From positions 123,967 to 187,966 of the forward strand of contig CDRNVI010000005.1 in NCBI GenBank assembly GCA_977017575.1: DNA of 64,000 nt, given 5' to 3'. Source of the DNA: Paramoeba atlantica. Taxonomy: Eukaryota > Discosea. Positions 1-8,669 of the stretch are shown here, in pieces. The position numbers and the translations under genes are program-made. The stretch's first letter is position 1; every line of letters begins with the position of its first letter. The notes below the pieces were generated by a model. The model worked only from the letters and a program-made list of their open reading frames with translations, did not search any database and was not told the DNA's origin.

Positions 1-26
1 ACGTGAGAAAGATTAAGAAAATAAAT

Positions 27-65
27 CAACAAGGTACAGAAACTGTATCTTTATCGTTAAAGATT
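27..65 (-). other. Spliced-leader exon copy (SL-1)
   Basis: On the minus strand a 39-nt block begins AATCTTTAACG, carries the euglenozoan SL core CAGTTTCTGTAC and ends CTTGTTG. It is followed at once (26 down to 1) by a T-rich leader that leaves the window, with no GT intron start. It is therefore an SL joined to an mRNA body, not an SL RNA gene. On its 5' side it abuts an A-run (78-64 on minus) that ends the neighbouring retrocopy. The same block recurs at six other places. Confidence 0.85.
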
Positions 66-248
66 TTTTTTTTTTTTATTTTTATTTTTAACTTTTCCAC
101 AATTTCCACACTTACGGCCCTTCACTTTCCCTTACTCCCCATACTTTCCACACCTACTCTTCTTAGCCCTCTCGTACTTCCCTTCCCTCACTCCCTACCC
201 CACTCACCGATCCGCATGCACCCAGGCCCGTATGGTCCTGCACCTCCG

Positions 249-302
249 CTCCCACCCCGTTAGCAGTATAAGATACTTTGAGTTGCCGTACGAGGGTGGG
301 AG
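249..302 (-). repeat. Hairpin 1 of a related pair in the retrocopy
   Basis: Outer arms CTCCCACCCCGT and ACGAGGGTGGGAG can pair. Inside lies a second small inverted repeat, AGTAT/ATACT. The same architecture recurs at 427-483 with different bases. The pairing is read from the sequence; an RNA role is inference. Confidence 0.5.
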
Positions 303-426
303 ACGTGGAGGCCACGAAACACAAAGACGTCGTCACGCCGAGGGAGAAGAGCGCGAAGAGAGACACGGGGCGACTGACGCAGGGGCGAGAGGAGGCGAAG
401 CACGGGCCCATCTGCCAGGAACTCTG

Positions 427-483
427 CCCCCACCCCGTGAGCAAGTATTTGTATACTTCTGGCTGCTGACACGGGGGTGGGGG
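427..483 (-). repeat. Hairpin 2 of a related pair in the retrocopy
   Basis: Arms CCCCCACCCCGTG and CACGGGGGTGGGGG can pair, with an inner inverted repeat AAGTAT/ATACTT. Relative to hairpin 1, both arms change while staying paired (CTCCCACC/GGTGGGAG versus CCCCCACC/GGTGGGGG). The pair is spaced about 180 nt apart. Confidence 0.5.
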
Positions 484-668
484 ACGCGAGAGAGAAAGAC
501 AACAGGGGGGCAAGCGCACTGCGGAGGGAGGGTGAGGTGGGGGGATGCGGCGCAGGGGGGTGATGGGACGAGACGGGGAGGGGGGATGCCGACGAAAAGG
601 AGTGTATTTGAGGGGGGTGCCCTCCCATGGTCTGGAAGATGGTGTATGGAAGAAAAGGGGAAATAATT

Positions 669-704
669 CAACAAGGTACAGAAACTGTATCTTTATCGTT
701 AAAG
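669..704 (-). other. Spliced-leader exon copy (SL-2)
   Basis: On minus, 36 nt of the SL block, starting at CTTTAACG and ending CTTGTTG, are followed by AATTATTTCCCC and the retrocopy body (668-64). The 5' neighbour is the A-rich tract at the 3' side of YR element V1. Confidence 0.85.
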
Positions 705-822
705 AAAAGTAAGTTTTTTTTTTTTTTTTTTGTCTTTGTTTTTTTTTCTTTTTTTCTTGTCTTTGTTTTTTTTCTTTTTTTCTTGTCTTTGTTTTTTTTT
801 TTGTATTTGGTGATCCTGTCCC

Positions 823-2510
823 TTAGGGCTTTCTCTGAATATGACTGCCTACCTTATTAATGTCTCTCTCCATCTTACCTTCGTATCTCTCGACCTTCTC
901 CATCTCAATCTCCTTCCCGCGACTGACAGCATCCGCCGGGTTCTCATCCGTGGATATATACGCTGCCTTGACACAAATACCTTTCTCCTCTGTCAGTCGC
1001 AGGACTTCGCGCAATTCCATTGAAACCCCCTCTGACTTGGAGATCCTCCTGTTCAGTGCAGCCTGACAGGAGGTGTTGTCAACAAAAACATCCAAGCAGG
1101 TTCCACGGGGGCAATGCGCGGAAAACTTCTCGAGGGCTAAGCGGACTGCTGCAGCTTCCGCACGATTCACCTCATACGAGGAGGACTCAGGCCACGCCTC
1201 TCCCGTAATCAAAACCTCTCCGCTGTCTAAATACATAATCGCTCCCCACCCTTTCACCGAGGCATCGGTGTAGAGACGATGCTTGTGTGGAACAACATCG
1301 GGATGGGGAGGTGGAGACCGTGGAACATTCTCCAACAACTCGTTTCTCCACTCTGCTAGCATGGAGCGAGTGACAACAGGGAGTGCGACCGGACGGTCAC
1401 ATAACTTCGGGCAACGGTTCAACAAGTTGATACGCCGTTGCGCCACCTTCAAAGCGAAATAAAACCGCGGCATATTGAGTCGGAGAACTGCGGAGCCATA
1501 AATGAGGCGCCCCACCACCGCCTCTAGGTCAACAAAGGAAATGTTGAAGAAAGAGTCGGCTCGCAGTTTCCTGATCACTCGCGGCCCCAGGCAGACCGTA
1601 TGCGCGTTATGGTCGAACGCCACCCCATTGAACACGTACTGTGCTACAGGGGGCTGACCCCGATCTTTGAAAAGACCGTTCGCCTTGTCGCAACGCTCGT
1701 CAATGAACTGAGCGTACGTGGTGGCCTCGGAGTCGGTTCCTGCAAACCGAACTCCGTCAACATAAACGTCGATAGCGCCTCGGTGAAACGAGTAGCGCTG
1801 AGAACAAATCGACGCCTCGCCAGCAATCGCGGCGGTAACCGTGTGCATAACCTCCGGTGCACACCTATGGCCCATCGGGAGGACGTTCATCTCATACACG
1901 TCTCCACTGGTCGTTCTAAGGCGGAATTTGGGCCGCGCCCTCTTCGGGATACCAATCTGGTAAAACCCGCATGTGAAGTCCCGCTTCACAGCCATCGGCT
2001 CGTGCGCCTTATGAAGATACTTGGAGGGATGATATAATGGGACCTTTGGTTCATATGATTTTAATCTATCGTTATCGTCCCTTGTCCATGAAATAAATCT
2101 TCTGCGCTGATTGCCCTCATCATCGGTCTCCACAACCGTGAAGGGAATCATGAACTGCATCGATGGGCGCTTTCTCAACTCCTGCGCCGGGACCTTAGAG
2201 ATTATGCCTGCGTCCTCCAACAATCGGACGTCCGCCTCAGGCAATGAACCTTTCACACTAGGTTCGGGGTACGGGGCTTTAGGTACCCATAATAATTCAT
2301 CCACTACCTTGCGAAAACGAGTGGCAGCTGACATACTCATCCACTCCTTAACCTGATCCAAATGGATAACAGGTATCGACTTCTTAACGTGCAAAGGTAG
2401 GTGTGCGTCGTGTGCCTTGGCTAGCCGTGAAGAGCGGCGTGCACAAACAACGGAGTGCCTGCGAAGGTAAGGCACTTCCTCGAAGCACTTTGCCACGTGC
2501 TCCGAGGTTA
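823..2510 (-). CDS. RT and RNase H part of YR element V1
   Basis: An open frame extends up to 3372, but upstream of about 2510 it only shadows the YR gene. Visible RT blocks are VKRDFTCGFYQI (motif A), VLPMGHRCAPEVM (motif B) and IDVYVDG (palm region). RNase H blocks follow: LYTDASVKGWG, EVNRAEAAAVRLAL, VFVDNTSCQAAL and ISTDENPADAVSRG. RT directly followed by RNase H without an integrase is typical of DIRS/VIPER elements. V2 and V3 carry near-identical parts. Confidence 0.8.
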
Positions 2511-3368
2511 CAGCACTGGGAGACGTGCTGAGACTCTCTGCGTCCCGAGAGCCCTTGCCGTTGTAATACTGCTTGCGTTGTAGCGCAACAGTGATTCGAC
2601 GTTGAGGTGCTTCGTGAGGTTCTGGACGTCCTCCATCCTGAGATTCCCGAGGGAGATCTCGTGGAATAGGTAAGTAATTGCACCTCTTTTTATGGAATGT
2701 GTTCCATACCCCGGACCGAGAAGTTGATTCATCCTGTGGTCCATCTCCCGGACCGTCGTGTAACACAGGCGCTGGCCTGGTCTCAAACTTCCCACAAACT
2801 GAGCCAGTTCGGGTGTCCCCGGTCCAGTCACTATCGCGTAGAGGTACGGCCGGTAAGGATTCAGACGGGTTGTCTTGGTCCCCCTGCCCCAATAGATGAT
2901 TACCTCGTGACTGGCCACACTCACGAACTGCTCCCGCCTCAGGTCGGCGGTCTCGGTCCATCTCGCAGCGGCTTTCCAACACAGGAGGCAACACATGCTC
3001 TCCTTTACGTCGAGATGACGTCTCAGCTTCTTTAGAAGAAGTGGCGTGATTGGTAGCATCTGCCGCGTGGGTTCTAGCCCCCCCTGCGCCTGCAGGGCCT
3101 TTACGTAGAGACTCAATGGGGTACCTTCGATTCCCATGAGCTCGAACAGAGTCCTCAATGCCCCTGCGTACCCCATGCGCGTCGAGGTAGCGAGAGGCAG
3201 AGTCTCCAGGAAGAGCACCGCGTTTGCAGGATTCGCGGTGATTCCCTTCGCCTGGCAATACTCGCGCAGGCGGAACCACAGTCGCTCCCTTGTGGCCCAC
3301 GTGGCCGTTGCCCACATGGGCTGGAGCGCCTCGTTCATCTGGGTGGCGCGCGGGTCCTCGGGGGGCAT
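2508..3368 (-). CDS. Tyrosine recombinase part of YR element V1
   Basis: 286-residue frame starting MPPEDPRATQ. Motifs that fit a tyrosine recombinase are the region RWTETADLRRE, the HSIKRG box (H-x-x-R) near residue 225, and the late LLRYNA tyrosine. In DIRS-like elements this enzyme integrates a circular DNA copy, so no target duplication is expected. The frame overlaps the start of the RT frame, an arrangement known for VIPER-type elements. Treated as part of a fossil element. Confidence 0.8.
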   Translation of the reverse strand: MPPEDPRATQMNEALQPMWATATWATRERLWFRLREYCQAKGITANPANAVLFLETLPLATSTRMGYAGALRTLFELMGIEGTPLSLYVKALQAQGGLEPTRQMLPITPLLLKKLRRHLDVKESMCCLLCWKAAARWTETADLRREQFVSVASHEVIIYWGRGTKTTRLNPYRPYLYAIVTGPGTPELAQFVGSLRPGQRLCYTTVREMDHRMNQLLGPGYGTHSIKRGAITYLFHEISLGNLRMEDVQNLTKHLNVESLLRYNASSITTARALGTQRVSARLPVL

Positions 3369-3548
3369 TCACAAAAACTTAAAGCGAAGTAAATAACAAC
3401 CTAACAAGGATATATAAGATAATAGTAAATACCCAGCCCATGTAAAATTCGGAATACAAATCATAATTCGAAGAAACTATGTGCCCCTAAGGGCCAGCAG
3501 GCAAATACATAACAGCCCCTCGGCTAAATTTCAAAACGTGGACTATTA

Positions 3549-4574
3549 CTGTTGTTGTCATCTCGTGTCCAGGATATAAACCTGCGGCGTTGATTACCTT
3601 CATCGTCGGTTTCAACCACTGTAAAGGGGATCATATATTGCATGGATGGTCTTTTGAGTAGGTCCTTCCCCGAAACCTTGCTTATAACGCCGGCGCCCTC
3701 AAGTAGACGTATGTCTTCCTCGGGCAAAGAACCACGTACCGAAGGCTCGGGGTACGGGCCTGTAGGAACCCATAAAAGTTCATTTAGTACCTTGCGAAAA
3801 CGTGTGGCTGCCGCAGGATTTAACCATTCCTTCACTTTGTCCAATTTAATCACCGGGATTGACTTTTTCACATGGAGGGGTAGACTCATATCCTTCGGTC
3901 TAGCGAGCCGCGAGCTACGGCGGGCACATATAACGGAGTGCCTACGGAGATAGGGGACTTCGTGAAAACACTTTGTAACATGAGAGGTTGTTAAAGTACC
4001 GGAAGGAGTGCAGACACTCGTTGTGTCCCGAGGGCCCGTGCCGTTGTAACACTGTTTGCATTGTATCTGAGCAGTGATTCTATGTTCTGGTGTTTTGTTA
4101 GGTTTTGAACCTCCTGCATGCGCAAATTTCCGAGAGAGATTTCGTGAAACAGATGAGTGATTGCCCCCCTTTTGATAGAGTGCGTCCCGTACCCCTGACC
4201 GAGTATTGATCGTATTTGATGGTCCATCTCGCGGACTGTCGTGTAACAGAGTCGTTGCCCGGGGTTCATGCTTTGGATATGCTGCGCGAGTTCTGGCGTT
4301 CCTGGCCCAGTTACAATGGCGTAAAGGTGTGGTCGAAAAGGGTTTAGGCGTGTGGTCTTTGTCCCCCTCCCCCACAAAAAACGCGTAAAGGAAAAAGATT
4401 CTACAAGTAAGTAATCAGTAAATATGTAAATTTTCAGAATACATATTGTAGCTTTTATACATGATTCAATTACAACCCCCTTTCGGGGAAAAGAACAATG
4501 AAAATTATAACCCCCTTCCGGGGCATTTGACCCGATATTAGCCCCTCGGTTAAATTTCCATGCGTAGACTTCTA
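3549..4574 (-). mobile_element. YR retroelement V1b, second subfamily, partial
   Basis: Fossil relative of V1 with a different leader. It starts TAGAAGTCTACGCATGG and GAAATTTAACCGAGGGGC (4574-4380), the same left end as SIRE copies S1 and S2. Then come YR and early RT parts (about 4390-3549) that are clearly diverged from V1 (for example LPLHVKKSIPVIKLDKVKEW). V1 is inserted in its RT region, so only the left part is seen and the element is broken. Its left end lies at exactly the position in an A-family RT gene where S2 ends (32463). It appears older than V1, since V1 sits inside it. Confidence 0.7.
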
Positions 4575-6026
4575 AAATACAGCAGCTCCGACGGCTCGGC
4601 ATATTGAGCGTGAAAAAGCCTCCAGAACGGTCGCAAACTAGAGAACGCGAAGAGTGCGTTCGCGATGTCTTGCCTCCAAGGAGTGTTGAATGCATTGCTG
4701 ATGTCCATTGTTAGGATTGATTGTCCTTCCTGATAGAGTTTATGTAGGCGGTGTACTACTGTTTCACATCCTGATTTAGTTGCCACTCCGAATTGCCACG
4801 GAGCAAAAATCGGCGGCAGACAATGTTCATATTTTTGCAACAAGACGATCTCTGCTAATTTTAGAAAAATCTCCCCAACAGCAACCGGACGCACGTCCCT
4901 TCCATTTGCTTTCGGTATGGCGACTAACCTTGCCCTCTTCAACCTGTCCATCACGTCTTTCGAGATCGCTCCATTTACAACATCCAGTAACATGTGACAC
5001 AGAGCTGTGCAACAGATTTGATCGTCGAGCAACAGTCTGACTATACCGTCCGTTGTCCCAGATGGACCGGGTGCCGCGCCCTTGGCCAATCGACGACCTG
5101 CCTCGCGGAGTTCTTCCGTTGTTATGATCGCTGTCTGTGTCGCGTCTGCTGGTAATTCGAAAACGCAAGGAGCCGCAGGGTGCAGTTTTTGGAGTTTGGC
5201 AAATGTTTCTTTATCAGATAATTTGTTGATTACCGTGACCTGATCCAGAACTTTTGCCGCTTTTGAGATCGACCCCTCGAGCACAAGGCGTGTGGCTTTT
5301 TTTATCGCTCTGCGATCAGCGAATGCAAGATTCTGATGAGGGTGGCGGCGTCGACGATGTCGGGGATTTCGAAGATGGGGAATTCCGTGGTGGCGGCAAA
5401 GGAGTCTTTTGTGGAGGGAAAACGAAAGCCCTCTTTTTCTGCAGGGTCGCTCGCAACCGCTCGGAGTGCTGTGTGTTTGTCGGTTTCGGTAGCGGTAGCG
5501 GTAACGGGGCCGGTAGCTCTTGCGACGAAGATGCTTGGGGCGGAAACGGTCGCGGTTGCGGCGGAGATGGTTGCGGCGTAGACGGGGACGGTTGTGGCGT
5601 AGACGGTCGCGGCGGGGACGGTTGAGGTTGCCGCTGCGGAGGCGGTTGCGATCGCTTCGCAGGACTTTGCGACGGGGGCGATCGCGGCGGTGCTGGCGAT
5701 TCCGACGTTTGCGCTTGCGGTGCTGTCGGAGACGATCGCGGTTGCGACGGAGACTTTTGCGACGGAGGCAATAGTTGTGATCGCGGCAATGTTGTCGCAG
5801 ACGGACCCTCAGGAGATTTCTTGTGTCGATCGCTCGGCAGCGACTGCGGTGACGGCGGCGGCGGCTCCGAAAGTTCAAGCGGCGGCGGTCCAGTTGCTCG
5901 CGATTCAGACGGTGCCGGCCGAGGCCGTTCCTCCGTAGGTTTCTTCCTGCGGCGGGTCGTTGGCAGAGGCTGGACAACTGGAGCTACTCCAGTATCTTTC
6001 GCTCGGCTCCGAGTGAACATGCCCAT
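4575..6026 (-). pseudogene. Family A RLE-LINE, 5' half (A1), with internal deletion
   Basis: Starts at ATG 6026 (MGMFTRSRAKDTGVAP). About 230 residues rich in P, S, R and Q follow, then RT from RAIKKATRLVLEG to the AEPSELLY box, where YR element V1b is inserted. Compared with full-length-like copy A10, about 1.09 kb is missing at 5316-5340 (join CAGCGAA/TGCAAGATTC, with a few shared bases). The deletion removes the conserved middle domain and puts the two halves in different frames. The C-terminal RT half and endonuclease are not here. A complete family member would nick DNA with its RLE and prime reverse transcription on it. Confidence 0.8.
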
Positions 6027-6060
6027 CACAAAAAGAGTAAGAGTACAACAAACAATATGA

Positions 6061-6093
6061 CAACAAGGTACAGAAACTGTATCTTTATCGTTA
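6061..6093 (-). other. Spliced-leader exon copy (SL-3) at the 5' end of A1
   Basis: On minus, TAACGATAAAG through CTTGTTG, followed by TCATATTGTTTGTTGTAC and then the A1 start codon at 6026. The leader after the SL differs from those of the B elements, which marks TTG as the end of the SL and argues for trans-splicing to an acceptor in the A transcript. Confidence 0.8.
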
Positions 6094-6149
6094 GTATTCG
6101 TGCGGCGTCATAAGAAACTTCTCGTTACCTAGAAAGGTCTTACAATAAG

Positions 6150-6708
<559 letters not shown>

Positions 6709-6709
6709 G

Positions 6710-7549
6710 TAGGGGGGACCTTCGATGAATCTTCATCGAAGGTGTTTTTGACTTTTTTTTTATTTTTTCAAATCTTCACGCAAACGTTTTTCGCGGATCC
6801 ATATAGACATTTTGACATTTTTGGTGCTTCATCGAAGTGTTTTGTGAAGGCTCGTAGAAGAATTTCACCGTTTCTTCAGTTTATCTTCATCGAAGCGTTT
6901 TTGACTGATCCATATACATATTTTGAGCGACAATCCTGCGGAAGGGGTAAACACAGGATTTTCGTTGAGTACTCAACGAAGTGCCGGATTTTCGTTGAGT
7001 ACTCAACGAACGGAAATTCACGGTGGAAATCAAGGACTTTTGTGGAACATCCAAGAAATTTTTTTTGATTTTCATTTTCCGTGCGTTCAGTATCCTACAC
7101 TTCGCTATATACGTTGACAACGCCTGCGTAGCGAAAACTACGAAATTCAGTGAGCTTCGCAAATTGCTTCCCACTAACGACGAACAGGGGAACCCTACGC
7201 GGGGTACGGCTCAGGCCCGCTCACGCGGGCCCTCGCCGTTTCGCGGCCGCGCGCACCCCCGCTCACGCGGGGGCCCCCGCGCGGCCAAAATGGGTACTAA
7301 AATTTGTTATCAAGGTAGTTGGGCTTCGCAAATTGCTTCCCACGAATGGGTACTAAAATTTGTTATCAAGGTAGTTGGTCAAGATTATCAAGATTATCAA
7401 GTAGTTATCAGTTGGGCCTTTCTTCCTCCTCCCTCTAAGGTCCTGCAGATTTTTTACGGTCACAGGGTACGTTCGTTGAGAAATCAACGAACGTACCCTT
7501 CATCGAAAGTGTACAACTTTCGATGAAGATTCATCGAAGGTCCCCCCTA
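6710..7549. mobile_element. MITE-like DNA transposon with TA flanks inside the microsatellite
   Basis: Ends are inverted repeats of at least 29 bp that begin GGGGGGACCTTCGATGAA on both sides, flanked by TA (6710-6711 and 7548-7549). This suggests TA target duplication as in Tc1/mariner-like elements. The inverted repeats are themselves palindromic (TTCGATGAA-TC-TTCATCGAA). The interior (836 bp) has no convincing gene. It holds a GAGTACTC hairpin motif twice (6961-7010), a GC-rich patch with CGCTCACGCGGG repeats (7216-7285), and two copies of a GGTACTAAAATTTGTTATC segment (7293 and 7350). A relative covers 59886-60385. Non-autonomous; the transposase source is not in view. Confidence 0.8.
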
Positions 7550-7552
7550 GAC

Positions 7553-7701
<149 letters not shown>

Positions 7702-7784
7702 TATTAATTAAAACATACGGCGGAAACGACTAGATGTGTGGAAAGGCTTTATGCTATTGTTTCATTCCTCCAATCCACTTTTCT

Positions 7785-8520
7785 TGGTGATGGCACGACT
7801 TGGTCTTGCGCACAAGAGTATGCCGGACAAAATCATATGCCCTGGATGCAAAATGATTCTCGAATCAAAACACTTTCTAGCACACTTGCTCGGTTGCGTT
7901 AAATGCACAGGCGCAAATGCGACAACGCGACATCATGCTCTCGTTCGTCATATTTACGACCTCTGTCTTCAGACCGGAGTCCCATGCGAGCGGGAACCGA
8001 GACAATTCACCACTTATCGATGCCTGAAATGTAATGAATCGGTGAATGAACAGCGCAAACATGAACATCAGAAAAAGTGTGGAACCGCATCATTCCATCG
8101 CAGCGGGCCAGACTTAGCAATTTACTGGGCGTCCGGTGAGATATTCTATGACCTCACAATCATAAATGAAATATCCAAGACGAATCTCGGTAAACGGAGC
8201 AATCAGCTAATGCAAGAAGCCGAAAAACGCAAAGTCGACACGTATGTTAACTCGGATCTAATACCTCATGAAAAATTTACATGCGTATCAATACTCGCCG
8301 GAGGAGAAATGAACAAAAGTGGCCTGTCTCTCCTGAAATCTCTGGCCGATGCTAGCGGGCGTGATCGCGATATCGTTGTGCAAGATTTCATAATGCACCT
8401 CCAGGAGTTAAACGGCACTGTGCTGTGTTCTCAAATGAGCAAAGCACTATCGTAGGTCAAATATTAAATATATAGAATTATAAGATTTAGCTTACAAAGA
8501 CGCGTAAGCTTAGTTAGAAC
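7785..8520 (+). pseudogene. Family A RLE-LINE, 3' end fragment (A2)
   Basis: The reading frame ends at the 8453-8455 stop. It encodes the C-terminal endonuclease half of family A: MARLGLAHKSMP, a CPGC...HLLGCVKC zinc-binding cluster, a second CLKC...H...C cluster, and the RLE core HRSGPDLAIYWASGE / FYDLTIINE. The block 7785-8520 is almost identical to 21755-22490 (copy A4), including about 60 bp of 3' UTR, with only a few base changes. Upstream sequence (7702-7784) does not match the family, so the fragment is 5' truncated. Confidence 0.85.
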
Positions 8521-8524
8521 TAAC

Positions 8525-8651
8525 TAAGACCTTTCCTTATTGTAAGACCTTTCCTTATTGTAAGACCTTTCCTTATTGTAAGACCTTTCCTTATTGTAAG
8601 ACCTTTCCTTATTGTAAGACCTTTCCTTATTGTAAGACCTTTCCTTATTGT
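8525..8651. repeat. 18-bp tandem repeat, seven units
   Basis: Seven head-to-tail copies of TAAGACCTTTCCTTATTG with no variation that I can see, directly after the A2 tail and directly before the ingi-1 frame. One inverted unit lies at 6131-6151. The array may serve as leader or target of the ingi-like element; no function can be shown. Confidence 0.93.
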
Positions 8652-8669
8652 AATCGTTATAATAAGGCC

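Larger units (their letters stand above)
64..668 (-). other. Polyadenylated SL-bearing retrocopy of an unidentified transcript
   Basis: Read on minus, this stretch starts directly after SL-2, has a T/C-rich leader (AATTATTTCCCC), about 580 nt of GC-rich sequence, and ends in an A-rich tail (about 100-64). SL at the 5' end plus poly(A) at the 3' end, with no intron, is the form of a processed retrocopy of a trans-spliced RNA. Minus-strand frames (for example from 628) are proline/serine-rich and I recognise no protein. The body holds two similar hairpins, so the parent may have been non-coding or a UTR-rich mRNA. No part matches the other elements in the window by eye. Confidence 0.6.
706..3548 (-). 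mobile_element. YR retroelement V1, VIPER/DIRS type, partial
   Basis: Fossil tyrosine-recombinase retroelement on minus. Parts in order: left end and leader (3548-3369; starts TAATAG, then GAAATTTAGCCGAGGGGC), YR part (3368-2508), RT-RNase H part (about 2510-823), and an A-rich tract (810-711 on minus). No gag-like part is present in this copy. The right-hand terminal region seen in V2 and V3 is also absent, so the copy is incomplete. It is inserted in the RT region of V1b. Over the shared parts it is nearly identical by eye to V2 and V3, so it looks young. The family is set by YR plus RT-RNase H and by end sequences shared with the SIRE-like elements here, as known for VIPER/SIRE in trypanosomes. 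Confidence 0.8.
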
